Shown: positions 34,516-46,040 of the stretch, in pieces
How the letters are laid out: every line of letters starts with the position of its first letter
How positions within the stretch are numbered: the stretch's first letter is position 1
DNA from: Guadua angustifolia
Lineage: Eukaryota; Streptophyta; Magnoliopsida; Poales; Poaceae
Assembly: GCA_036346375.1 (NCBI GenBank)
Contig: CM070508.1
Coordinates: 38,770,862 to 38,834,861, forward strand
Reading direction: 5' to 3'
Length of the DNA: 64,000 nt
Notes under the pieces: model-generated
Database searches by the model: none
Told to the model about the DNA's origin: nothing
Seen by the model: the letters and a program-made list of their open reading frames with translations, nothing else
Translations under genes and position numbers: made by a program

Positions 34516-35302
34516 GACGGGTCATATCGAACGGTTGCTAGGCAAACACGTCTACATTAGACCAGAGGAAGGTGACAAGCGTGTCTTCCTATTTGGCGCC
34601 AAGGTTGGCGCCCAGCTTGACAGTCTTCGCAAGCTCATCCTCACTCAGGGAAACCACCTTAACCTTGCCGGGCAGACCGAGCGAGGCATGGGTCTTCACC
34701 AGAGGGACTACAGGAGAGGCGGCGTCAATCCGCCCCGCACAGGTGGCACCTGCCAGGTCCAACGCTTGCTTGTCGCCGCGCAAGGCCTTTGGCTTGTCCA
34801 CTTGGACGCTTATGGGATCTTCGGGTCTCGGCATCTTCACCACCATATAGGCATAGTGGGTGGCCGCCATGAACCTGACCAACGCGGGTCAGCCAAGCAA
34901 GTCATTGTAGGGAAGGTCGAAGTCGGTGACGTCAAAGTCCACCAACTCCGTACGGTAGTTGTCCACGTTTCTGAAAGTAACGGGAAGGCGGACTTGGCAC
35001 AGGGGCATCGACCCAACCCCCGGGGTGACTCCGTAGAAGGGGAGCAACAGGCGCAGCTCACGCTCCAGGATCTGAAGAGCCCGGAACGCCCTAAGGGATA
35101 GGAGGTTGACAGAGCTCCCCCCGTCGATTAGCACGTGCCCGAGCTTCACGTTCTGAACCGTGAGCGAAACCATGATTGGAAGGAGCCCCAGGCCGACCGT
35201 GCTCGTAGGGTGGTCGGCACGACTAAAGGTGATCGGCTCCTCCGACCACCTCAGCAGCCTAGCCACCCCTGCGCTTGGTACGGCAGCACAGACTTCCCTC
35301 AT
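34510..35302 (-). pseudogene. Tat protease region and linker to RT
   Basis: The segment reads ITFSRADHPTSTVGLGLLPI, then HVLIDGGSSVNLLSLRAFRA with the DGGSS-type aspartic protease motif (about 35110-35150), then a typical domain end (VDFDVTDFDLPYNDLLG) and a stop at 34889. After a frame change it continues as RFMAATHYAYMVVKMP and, after another stop, EDTLVTFLWSNVDVFA*QPFDM, where the Trp usual after DVFA is replaced by a stop. This linker normally leads directly into RT. The protein would have cut the gag-pol precursor. Confidence 0.85.
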
Positions 35303-35524
35303 CAGGCACGGTTCGCCCTACGGCGTGGGTGGCCGAACCACCGTTGATGTAGGCCACCCTATGCTCCGCCTGCTGGAAGGGCAGCAGGGCGGAGTCATCG
35401 CCCTTGTCGTCGTCGTGAGGAGGGCAGCGCTCTCTGAGCCGTTGCTCCACCTTCTCACGCACAACCTGGCAATTATCCAAATCGTGCGCATTAGTGTTAT
35501 GGATGGGGCATAAGACCTTACCCC

Positions 35525-36990
35525 TATTTTCCTACTGACGGTAGTCCTGCTGATCGCGGCGGCCATCTTGCTGGTCGTGGCGATCATCCCACCGAGGCTT
35601 GATGCCCTTGTGCCCGCACTCGGTGGCCAAGACCAGATCGGACTCAGCCACTGCATGTTTCTTCTTGTTTGCGGAACCGGGACCTTTCAAGGTTTCGGCC
35701 TCGCCTCCGCTGTGAACACCGTCTGCTCCGGTCGTCCGCTCCCGCACCTCCACCGCCCGAGCGCATTTGTGCGCCAAGGCAAATAGTTCGGATGTGGTGG
35801 CGATGTCGCGGGTGGCCATCTTCTCCTGCATCATGCGGTCTCGCACGCTCCTCCAGAAGGCGATGATGACGGACTGGTTGGAGATCTTGGGGATCGTGTT
35901 GCGGCAATGGCTGAATCGCCAGATGAACGCGTGCAATGACTCCCTTCTCTTCTGTTCAAGGGCATGGAGGTCATCCTCCACACCTGGCTGTGCGTAGGAG
36001 CCCCGGAAGTTGGTGACGCACTGGCCACACAACTCCGCCCATGAGTGCACCATAACCTTGTCAGAGCCACCTGCAGCCCGCACCACCGTGGTGTAGATAT
36101 GTAGGAACTCCTCTGGGTTGGTGGTGCCGTCATACTTCTCGATGGTTGCCGGGTGGAACCTTTCCAGCCACGCGGCGCGGCGCAGCCGGTTGGAGAATGC
36201 CTAGAACCCCACATTGTAGGGGGAACCGTGTAGCCCCCATGAACCTCGGCCCAGAGGCTACGCCAGGGAGCGCGGGACTTGGCTCCCGCAAGACTCAGAG
36301 GAGAAGGTCTCCTCTTCTGCAGGAAAGTCAGGGTCGTGGGAGGAGACGTCTTCTTCGGGAGCCATCCGCTTACCGTGGTCTTATTCCTGTGCTTGACGAC
36401 GTTGTAATTCACCGTGCAAGACACCACCGCGCCCCCGCCGTTGCTCCTCCAAGTGAGCCCTAAGATCTTCGTGGGCGCCCCCCTCACGCCTGGGGGACAC
36501 ACGGGACGGCACTGGAACCATCGCACGACCACCCGTGGTAGCGGGATCTGCGCCTTGAACGCCTTTTCCCTTGCTTCGCCCACCATGACCTGGGCGTTCC
36601 TCGCTCGGGTGGCTCGATGCTTGCATGCGCTCTGCAAGTGACATCGACCGCGGGGTACCAGAGGTACCTGGTCATTCTGACACCTCTACACGGAGCTGGG
36701 CCGCGTCCACAAGGTGAGCGATGTCCCACAGCCGGGGTGTCGCCCCTCAGCACCACCGGTGGGTGCTCCAGAACGAGGTGAGCCACATGCAGGTTCTGGG
36801 CTTGCATGGCCTCCTCCATCGCTAACCACCGTCGGACCGGCTGTGCTCCTGTCGCGGTGGGGGAGCTGCCATCTTCCGCGGAAGGCGTCGGATGGTCCCC
36901 CACCTAATGGGAGCGTGAAGCTTCCATCTTCGCTATCGGCGCTTGATGATCTGCTGAAAAAAGCAAAGGGTGAAACAGCTACTGCCACCC
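35525..36990 (-). pseudogene. Tat gag, frameshifted
   Basis: The core is 35532-36086: SWAELCGQCVTNFRGSYAQP, DDLHALEQKRRESLHAFIWR, FSHCRNTIPKISNQSVIIAF, and later TTSELFALAHKCARAVEVRE. This is the retrotransposon gag domain of Tat elements. Upstream coding (36381-36990) is spread over all three minus frames, including MSLAERMQASSHPSEERPGH and a Pro/Gly-rich N-terminus, so at least two frameshifts are present. Strong GC bias gives long open frames on the plus strand here; these are shadows. Confidence 0.8.
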
Positions 36991-37005
36991 CTACCTGGCA
37001 TGCCC

Positions 37006-37991
37006 TGTCGGTGGGTTTATGCCAGATAGTATTGGTTCGGGTGTATAACCGAGTTTTGGTAGAGGGGGATCATCGCAGTTGCGTCACCCTCGACTCTCTT
37101 CTCAGGATGAGCAGGATAGGAAACTCAAGAACACACAAGGATTTACCCAGGTTCGGGCCCCCAATGTGGGTAACAGCCCTACATCCTATTCAAGCTCGCG
37201 TTGCTCTAGTATACCGCTTGTTCTTAGTTCGCCCGATCTTTGATCGTTCGAGCTTTGGATCTCTTCTTTGTTGTGAACTGATCGACCGACCTCCCCCACC
37301 CCATGTACACTAGCTCCATTATATACTTCCGGGACTGGCTAGGGCAAGTTGGAGGGAGTGATTTTACATTAATTACATTGATTATGTCGAGTCCTATCGC
37401 TACTGTCCTTGTGAGCCTCTTTGTCTACGCCGTTGTTGGACACCGCCTGTCTTCGGAATGCCCGAGGGGAGGGGTTCGGACTCTGCGTGACGAACGCCTG
37501 GTACATGCATCTCCCCGACTTGCCCTGGGTGGTGCAGATGGAATGGGAGTTGGTGGAGCTGGTTCAGTCAGAAGGACAGGTCATCATAGCGTCAAGGAGC
37601 CACGCCAATTTAATGGCTCCCAGGCGCATTGTAACGGTTCCATGCGCATTTAATGCCTCCCATCTGCATTTAATGACTATGATACGTCGCGATCCTGGTG
37701 AAGGCTTCGGGTGGAAGCCTCCCAGCACAATCTATGTGGATGACTAACAATGGGCCCACCTGCTTGTCGGACGACCACATGGCCTGGTCGCTCGACTGCT
37801 CTCCCAATGGCCACGTGTCTTGGTCGTCGAGGGTCAGGACCTAGTCGTCCGGGGTCAGGACCTGGTCGTCCGTCAAGCCTCTCTTCAGTAGATTGAGTCC
37901 TTTGTACAAGACCTTCTTCTTTCTATATTTTGCGCACACGGTCCCACCTAACAGCGATAGAGAGAGTACCTAGGTGTAGAATACACCGACA
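37006..37991 (-). repeat. 5' LTR of the inverted Tat element
   Basis: It is 986 bases with inverted ends TGTCGGTG...CACCGACA. A TATATAATGG box on the minus strand lies near 37316-37326. Flanks are TGCCC and GGGAC, so no duplication is expected or seen on the internal side. The adjoining leader (minus strand GGGCATGCCAGGTAGGGG) is not a primer binding site that I can assign. Confidence 0.8.
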
Positions 37992-40900
37992 GGGACTATG
38001 AACGAATAGCGCCTATTCTTTGATTGATCTTGTTCAGAATTAGCTCTACGCAGGTTAATATATTGATTTAGGCTACTGATATCATTTTCATGATATTTGA
38101 GAAGATTCTGCTGATACAAATATCATATTCGTTGATTTCTCGAAGTTCGTTCATTCATATTACGCACTTAAGTAATGTGAATACTTAGGGTTATTAAGCT
38201 AACAAGATTAATATGCAAATCACGGTGAAATGAGATTATCTTTTCATAATAGGGTAGTCTATACTTTGGAGAGCACTACTATGCTAATTTCATAAGTTTT
38301 AGGATTTGGACGAGACATTATATTCATTGCTGAAATAGCCTATATGGCATTATAAAGATTACATTCACGAAATCGGCAAGAATGTGAAACGCAGGGTTAA
38401 CACTTAAGGGTTTTGATTTAGCTGGATCTAGTTGAAAAGCTAGTTGTAAATAAGATGTTTTTCTAGAATATGGTGGCATGAACTTTGTACAGTGTTTCTA
38501 ATTTTACTTTATAAATTTCAGCATCCATACGAGTTATTTCATTTACTGTTGAAATAGTCTAAATGACCACAAAGGTAACGCTAAATCGAATCAAGTTTCA
38601 TTTTAAGTTTGCTACTACACTATACATGATTCTTTACTCATTTTTCATGCATTAATAGGATGTAACCGTAAAAGTGTTTTAAAACTATTTTTGCTTTATT
38701 TTGACTTTAACCGTGATAAATTTTATATTTGTTTGTTGTTGTAATTACCATTTCTTTTTAGTAAAAGAATGCAAACTAAGTTTTATTTTTTATATTTTTA
38801 CACAAATAGATCCTTTCTATTTTCAGGGACTTATACAAATTGTTCCATCATTTTATGAACTATCATATATTTTATTTTTATTAATGGCCATAGTAGGGTT
38901 TACTAATGATTATGAAGCAAATAATATAAACATAGTTCAAAAATTAAAGATTTTCACATATTTGAGTTTATTAGGATTCTAGAGGCACATGAAAATTTAT
39001 TTTATGATTTTAGAGTTTACATTTTTCATATGTACATTAATGTTCATAATAGTGTCTTTCTCATCTTTAAATTTTATTAATTGATCTATACCTAAAAAAT
39101 TAAATATTTTTGTATATTTAGAATATTCATGATTTTATATGAATATAGAAATTTATTTCACTAAAATTAGATTAATATTACAAAAATATTACATTTGTAT
39201 TATCAACCGGCTTGGAAAATGCACTGAAAAATTGAAAACACATTTTCTGAACGAGAGAGGTGCCCTTTACCGTTTGAACTGGGTCTTCTGCACCACTGAT
39301 AATGGGGCCCACATGGCAGTGACTGAAAATAGGGGAGTGACTAGGGCGCGGCGGCGAAGGTATTCCGACGATTCTCCAGCGAGGGCACAGGAAGAAAGAT
39401 CTTGACGAGGTGCAGCTAATGGTGGTACCGGTTCAACCGAGGATGGAGAAGGGAGGTGCGCCAGTGAGCTCAGGCGGCGGCACTAGCTGGAGAAGATGAC
39501 TAAGGAGATTTCATCTCATATAGGTAGAAATATGAGCATAAGGGGACACTAGGGAATCCATTTTTGTGGTTACTTCGGCGGAAGAGACACCGCGTTAAGT
39601 TGCCACCGATGGCCGGAGTTAGAGAAGATGAGCCCACAGTGGCAGCCAAATTTTGCATGAGGGTGTCTGAATATTTTTGGGGGCTTTTAATCCTCAGAGC
39701 TTGCTTTAGCTAAGGCTTGAATGAATTTCGAAATGAGTGATTGTATCACGAGAATTGCAATCGGATTTTGAGCTTCAAAGCTTTTGGTCATGGCAGAACT
39801 GAGCAAGACTTGGGCGCGCTAGCTAGAAGGGAGTAGGATTAGATGAGGGAGATGAGCAAGCGGTTCACTGCGATCACTGAGGAACAATTTATGGCTGAGG
39901 AACTAAGCGGATGAGCCGACTTTGGTTGAGTTTCTCTCGGATGGGAGCTTCACCGAACGTGACAAGGAAAATTGGCTAGTTGGCGGAAGCTGTAATGGGG
40001 GCGATATGGTGCGGGACAGTCAAAGCGTGCCGTGGTAGCAACGAGCTGGAGTGACGCGATGACTCGGCGAGGCGATTCAATGGAACGGAGCTTGATCAAT
40101 CGCGTTGGCTCAAGAAGACTTGCTTCGGTCCAGAGAACAGGGAGGAAAAAGGAGACAAGGCGAGTTTGGCAAGTGGGGCCTGGGTCCACCGGTCAGTGCG
40201 GCGAGGCGACCAAAGAAATGGCTCCGGCTCAGACAATTCCAGTCATAAATTTTATTGTGCTGCCATTTCTTGGTAGAAATTTTTCAGACTTTTTGACCAA
40301 GGTCTTTCGATAGGCCTTAAGGTCTGGTAAAAATTTGGAGTAAAAATAAATTACTAAAAAATTAATAATATTCCTACAACAGTGACTGCTCCTAAATTTT
40401 GTTTTAGATTTTATTTTTAATTTGGTACAAAATGAATTCAAATATTTTTAAAACTTTTTATCTCAGTTTTATTTGAGCTAAGAATGTTACTTTAAAATTT
40501 TCAGGTTAAAATATTGGGCCATTATTTTACAGAAATTCGGACATGGTAATTTACAGATTTTCAAAGTTTCTGTTTTTAAATTTGAAAAAGTTTAAACCAC
40601 ATTATTAATTTATAATATTTTTTACCAGAGGTAGATATTGTATTAAGGTTTTTATGATAATTTTTACATCTCCAGATAAGTTTTATAAATGTTGTATAAA
40701 TTCTAACAATGCATTATTTAGAATTAAAAGTTTTCTTTTTAATTTATCTCTTCATTATTCTATGTATAAAATTTCATTTTCTGGCCAAAATGGCTTATTT
40801 GCATGCTCAGGGTCTTATGTTAAATTTTTTCAAATTTTTACTTTTTATCTTTTTGCCTTTTTTCTCTTTTTCATTTATCTCTTCTATTTTATTTAATTTT

Positions 40901-41022
40901 TTCACAACACAAAAATCCAAGAAAATTCAAATAAAGCAAACAATATTCAGAATTTTCAGAAATATTCACAATCAAATTTAAATATTATATTTTTAATATT
41001 CTAACATTTTTGGGCTGTTACA
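37992..41022. other. Non-coding AT-rich stretch, probably a non-autonomous retroelement
   Basis: About 3 kb with no supported protein. 38000-39250 and 40240-41000 are AT-rich; 39290-40210 is richer in GC and G-rich. On the minus strand the right edge at 41022 begins TGTAACAGCCCAAAAA, which looks like the start of an LTR or non-autonomous retroelement. I could not find the partner end or a target duplication. Confidence 0.45.
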
Positions 41023-41416
41023 ACTTAATCTTGAATAGATCATTTGATTAAATTTAGACTCTCCCAACCTTGGAATATGTTTAATAAAACTGGCTATGTG
41101 TAGTTATGGTTGCATGGTGAGATGTTAGGTTGAGATCATGTATCTTAAGTTGTTCATGTGATTCACTACGTGGTTACCGCTTTATTTTGTTCCACTTACT
41201 AAGTTCGGTCTACGGTTGTAATATGTTGTATTTGCTCTGTCTTGTTATTTTTGCTCGAATGGTTATATCATGATTGTTATTATGTCATTGTTGTGTAGTT
41301 TTGCTCTAATTGCGTAGAGGTCATGCTGAAATTTCTTAGAAATTTTGGATTGTTTGGTTGTATGTTGGTGCTTGAGGGTGTAACATTCGGGGCACGGGGT
41401 GCTGGGGTGTTACACA
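41023..41416. other. Probable LTR remnant ending TGTTACA
   Basis: The last 28 bases are GC-rich and end GCTGGGGTGTTACA. On the minus strand they begin TGTAACACCCCAGC, a common form of plant LTR terminus. A second TGTAACA lies at about 41380. The remaining 350 bases are T-rich and non-coding. CACTA-type sequence starts immediately after 41416. Confidence 0.4.
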
Positions 41417-41768
41417 CCCCTCAACATAATCGGTTCTTTGAAGGAACCGATTGCGAAGAAGTGGTCATCACAATCAATTCTTTTAAGGAACCGATTGTGA
41501 TGATCACCTCATTACAATCGATTTTTTTAAGGAACCGATTGTGATAAGGTTGTCGTCACAATTGGTTCTTATAATGAACTAACTGTATAATGGTATCATC
41601 ACAATCGGTTTCTTCAAAGAATCGCTTGTGATGAGACTCTTATCACAATTAGGCCAAAACCGACTATGATAGCTCCTCCACATCACTATCTAAAGACTTT
41701 GTATCGCCACTAGAACCGACTGCAATGACAAAAAAGAAGCGATGCTAATGCAAAATCCTGTAGTAGTG
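41417..41768. mobile_element. CACTA transposon end, truncated
   Basis: Sub-terminal repeats of the AATCGGTTC / GGAACCGATTGTGATGA type, in both orientations, fill 41425-41700. The right edge is ATCCTGTAGTAGTG at 41755-41768, the reverse complement of a CACTACTACAGGAT terminus. No left terminus is present, so this is the end of a truncated element. It is a different family from the CACTA at 49677, whose sub-terminal motif is GAGCGGTT / AACCGTC. Confidence 0.75.
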
Positions 41769-43590
41769 AAATGACAAGGTAGAGTATAGATCAATTAGGT
41801 ACATTAACTAGATTCTAAACTATTTTGAAATAGTTGTACACATAAAATAACATGCATAAAGTAAAACAATTTTGTAGACTAGGTTTAACATGATCAAAGC
41901 ACTACTTTTCTTGGATGCTTTGAGCACTTCGACGTCTTCGCATAATAATAGAGAGAAATACTAAATAAATAAAAAATAGAGAGAAAACAATCTCCAAAAA
42001 TTAAATAAAATTCATCATTAAATATACCTAAATTTTAAAAAAATTTAGGAACTTGAATCACCTCATTTGGAGCTCGTATGAGGGAGAATGGACCATTGAA
42101 AAATTGAAAATAAAGAAAGTACTGAAAAATCAGAAAATCAATAATTATCTAAATTATTTTTATACTAGAAAACCATAATTATGATGTCATCTGGTGTCAT
42201 CACATGGTTTAGACCACTCATTGGCTAATACATTGCCCTAGTCTATAGACCAAGTCCATGATCTTCGGTTGGCTCACGGTGGGCTGAATCCATGGAACAG
42301 CACCTGCTAACGTGTGGGCCACCCGATCTGCTGACTCAATGCATGACACAGCAGCCACCCAACTACCACACAAATGACACATAAGTGACTACATCACCAC
42401 GGAGTCCCATATGGCGCTTACTGCACAATCCACGTGGCACCATGCGTCGATCACTAGATTGACCGCGTCACATGGTGAGGCGTAAGGGCTTAGGGTTAAC
42501 GATGACTGCGGAGAAGGGCAACATCGGGTTGAGCTCATCGTCAAGCACCTTGTGATTCATTTACCTTCAACTCTAGTACTATGGAATGACGGTAGCGACG
42601 TCTTGGACAACCCAGTGGCTAGGGCTCCCATGAATAGCTCTAAAAAATCCAACGTGTGCACGAGCACCACCACGACAAGACGAAATGAATTGTACCAACG
42701 GTGAGCTCTAAGAAGAAAAAACAATAGTGAATCAGTGGTTCAAAGCCCTCGGTGGTGCTCACAAAAACCTCCAAATCTTAGTGAACCTGCAATTAACACC
42801 TTGGAATAAATCTAGGGCTTTGATTCCTTTGACCTTTTTGTAGGAGATACTTGCATTAAATATCCGAAAAGCCCTAACCAATGTCAACTCGGACCTTGAG
42901 TCCATGGTGGCTACAACTGAATCAGAGCAGGTGACCAAATCAAAGACGACACAGTGATGATAGCCCTGGAGCTGACACGTGGCAACATCCAACGACCTAC
43001 AAGCGATGTTAACACAACATTTCCTCACCGCCTGATTAAAAATAAACGGCTGCAATCTAATGCTTCTAGAAGGTAGGCCGAACATGCTTAGAATTTGGCC
43101 GACTTGGGCTGGCCATTCAGACTTCAGCCCAACACTATAGCTTATAAATTTAAAATACTTTTCTGATTTAATTTAAGTCCAAAAAATAAACTAATGCAAA
43201 TAAAATAGTAAAAAATCTTAAAAAATTCTAGAAAATATTGAGACTTTAGGAACCCAATTAAAATATTTTTTTTCAAAACTTCATATAAAGTTTTGCAATA
43301 TCTAAGTACTTTTCAAATAAATTGCAAAAAAATCCAATAAATTTATAAAATTCATAAAATGCATAACAAATCCAAATATAGCCAAAAATTGGGAAGCAAC
43401 AATATACTAAGACACCCTTTTTAAAACATTATGATCATTTTTGTATATATTAAGAAATATGACTCGAAGTCAATCAATTGTTGGTGTCAAACAAATGGGC
43501 TCTATGTCGAAGCTGTGGAACTTCAGGGAGATCCGAAAAGCCTCTGTTGTAGAAGCTATGGCACATATGATGCAGACATGGAAAAGCCCT
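41769..43590. other. Non-coding stretch, repeat-like
   Basis: About 1.8 kb with no gene supported on either strand. 41770-42180 and 43140-43470 are AT-rich and 42190-43080 is balanced. The style resembles the non-coding retroelement-like DNA at 38000-41000, but no boundary could be fixed. Confidence 0.35.
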
Positions 43591-43599
43591 AAGGTCTCC

Positions 43600-44060
43600 T
43601 TTTCTTGATATATCAAATATTGTTATTTCTCAATGTATGCTTATTGATCTTTGTGGTATCGTATCTTCTCAATGTATTGTCAGATGAAATTATCCTTAAT
43701 ATTTGCTTATCTTGAAACCAATTACTAAATTCTGTCTTGCTTGTTGGAACCAAAATGTTGTCACAGAAATATTTTACTACACAAGAGATGGATAGAAAAT
43801 TTGACATGAATTAAAAACACTATGATCCAAAAGTTTTTCTTCCTTTCAGGGATGAACATCCATGATTAATATTTGTTGTTAGAAATTTTCTTCTTCTTAG
43901 ATATTTCTGCAATGACATTTATAAGGCACAACTAATTATAGATTTTGTAGTTATGTATCTAAATATCGAAGATGCCTCAAGGCACAGCTTGTCTGATTAG
44001 GATCATATGAAAATATGAACCTTTGTGCCACTTTCATCTCATTTCTAATTCTATTGTTGA
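43600..44060 (+). repeat. Segment homologous to the 3' part of the CACTA element (58960-59300)
   Basis: Several blocks occur in the same order in both places: CATTGTATTGTCA-like then TGATATTATCCTTAATA-like sequence, TCTTGCTTGTTGGA, TTTGTTGTT.GAAATTT, then a GACACGAT/GGCACAAC block, ATTTGT.CGAT, and TGTTGATGGA. Similarity is partial, so the copies are diverged. It may be a relic of a related CACTA or a common source captured by both. Confidence 0.6.
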
Positions 44061-44171
44061 TGGATTTCAAGGCAAAATGTAGTTCCATTTACAATTCATT
44101 CTGAAAGTGGTCATGCACTAATTTACCTTTCACTTCATCCTCATCCCCAATGAGAGTACCGTAGGCAACCA

Positions 44172-44292
44172 ATTTTCACTCTGGTCTTGTGTAAGAACAG
44201 GATCATTTTGATGGACTCCATATTTGATGAACTCTGTATTTGATAAGCTTCATCAAAATGATCCTATTCCTACACAATATCAGAGTGAAAAT
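44172..44292. repeat. 42-bp imperfect inverted repeat (hairpin) with 37-bp loop
   Basis: Arms 44172-44213 and 44251-44292 are complementary with four mismatches by eye. Each arm carries AGGATCATTTTGATG or its complement. A short frame crosses it (44224-44406) but resembles nothing I know. Confidence 0.85.
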
Positions 44293-44399
44293 AGGTTGTC
44301 CATGGTATTCGTATTCGAGGGTGCAGATGAAGTTGAAGATAAATCAGAGCATGGCAACATTGAAAGACCATGTGGAGGTCTATCCTTGTGTGTGATGAG

Positions 44400-46020
44400 T
44401 AATTGACAAGAGTTGAGGTTGGTTTGATTTGAAATTGAGTTTGATTTGAATTGGATTTTCGATGTGAAGCAATTTGAGTGTTGGTTGCTTTTCCTAGTGC
44501 TACCCGCATGAGGGCGGTAGCATCGGACCGTTGAGAGAAATTATGTTCGATTAATGATTTTGGGATAATCATTGAAAATATCCTTGTGGGCATTGCTATG
44601 TGAAAGTTTTTTCCTTGTCTTTGATGGTTGCAGGCGCGGTGCTAGGTCATGGTGAGGCGGAGGATGACGGGACTAGGCGAGAGCGTCGGAGGTCGAGACG
44701 GTCGGGAGATCGCCGGAAGATGATCAGAGACGGAGTCCGGGCAAGCCAAGAAGATAAGGAAAGGAGATGATGCTAGCTAGATGCCGCATGGATCAATGAG
44801 GGCCGTCGGATTGCGGTCTAGTTGATAGGTTAGCGGGTCTAGGTAGTATGCTTTGAAAACCGTGCAAGAAAACCCGGTATGTGTGTGGGTTTTGGGTTAG
44901 CCCTTGCATGGCTGTATGAGTGGGTCAATCCTAACCCTTAGATGAGTGTCCTAGGGTTGAGGGACTCATCCAAGGGTGGTAGGTGGCCCAAGAGTTGTAT
45001 AAATAGGGGTGGAGGGTGGCCTCCTCCCTTGAAGGTTTGAGTTGCTCCTTTGAGCTTTGCCCATATGAAGTGAGGCTTTGTAAACCTTCCCACCAGAAAT
45101 ACAAAGAAATTTCTTTGCATCATTGTGAATTTAAATTCTGCATTTACATTATGTCTTTACTTTACGCAATTTAAATTCAGCATTTACATTACGCATTTAC
45201 TTTCCGCAATCTACATTCATGCAATTTGGATTTGCCTCCCCTCCTTCTAAATGCTGATCTTGGATGTTTTGAGTGTGTTCATATGGTTTTACATCTCTTT
45301 TGCACTCTTTGATTGAGTAGAGATCATCTTTTCTTTCTAGTTCCAGTTCTGTCCAGAACTTGTTCTTCGCGCAGCAGTTAGTCTTTGATTTTTGAAAAAA
45401 TCTAGAAAAATCCTTTTTGCGTGATTCTTATTTGAGATTGTGAGGAACTCCTATATCCATCTGTAGAAAAACTTTGGAGTTCACTGGTTTCATAGTTTGG
45501 GTGCCATGAGGTGAAAACCGAGCCCCAAATTTTCTGGTCGAAGTTCCTGACTGTCTGTGTTCATAGATTTATGATGATTTTTATACAAGGATTTTTGATC
45601 TGAAATTTGGTGTAGAGCTTCAAGACTCATCTACTCATAGGGAGAAAATTTCTCATAATTTTGTGAGCAGCAGAAACCTACCAACCTCCTGTTCAAATTA
45701 AAGACAGATTCTGGAAATATCTGTTTTTGCTTTTCTAAAAGAGACTTTTGTGTCTTGGCTTGATCTCTTTTAGAAAAGAAGTATTTGAATTGATTCCTCT
45801 CATTTTTGGACACTTGATAACCAGGATTGTGATTGAAAATCCCTCACATATTTTATGGATCACGTCCATGTAAGCTAGGGTTGCACACAATTGTCTAGTC
45901 GTTTCGGTTTTTGCGGGTTTTTCACGATTTCCTTTGCGCGATCTTTTCACGGTTTTAGTTGGAGTATTTTGGGGGAAAATTTAATTCCGACCATTCACCC
46001 CCCCCCCCTCTGTTCGCCAT
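44400..46020 (+). repeat. 5' LTR and leader of Copia-F (start approximate)
   Basis: Non-coding DNA with LTR style: a TATA box at 44998, T-rich R/U5, a CATTTACATTACGCA-like repeat near 45140-45210, and an end just after TTCACCCCCCCCCC near 46010. Without the partner LTR its start cannot be confirmed; it falls somewhere in 44400-44600. Confidence 0.6.
44998..45005 (+). promoter_or_regulatory. TATA box of the Copia-F LTR
   Basis: TATAAATA followed by GGGGTGGAGGG, a canonical TATA box in the LTR about 1.04 kb before the gag ATG. Confidence 0.65.
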
Positions 46021-46025
46021 CTCGA

Positions 46026-46039
46026 CCGGTCTCGAGAGC
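46026..46039 (+). promoter_or_regulatory. Degenerate primer binding site of Copia-F
   Basis: CGGTCTCGAGAGCC resembles TGGTATCAGAGCC with two substitutions and one inserted base. It lies just before the gag ATG, as in other elements of this group. Confidence 0.5.
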
Positions 46040-46040
46040 C

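Larger units (their letters stand above)
34500..37991 (-). mobile_element. Tat-lineage gypsy, 5' half (LTR, gag, protease), inverted
   Basis: Read on the minus strand: 5' LTR (37991-37006), leader, gag, protease and the segment leading to RT, which breaks off at about 34510 next to the tandem repeats. It carries exactly the parts missing from the plus-strand half at 27350-34515. The two may be one split element or two copies. Confidence 0.82.

Noticed and set aside
34535..35101. 188-codon plus-strand open frame
   Set aside because: Shadow of the minus-strand Tat protease region, which has a clear DGGSS motif.
36714..37313. 199-codon plus-strand open frame
   Set aside because: It spans GC-rich gag antisense and the LTR edge and has no recognisable domain.
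44224..44406. 60-codon frame across the hairpin
   Set aside because: Too short, unrecognised and lying on an inverted repeat; not supported as a gene.
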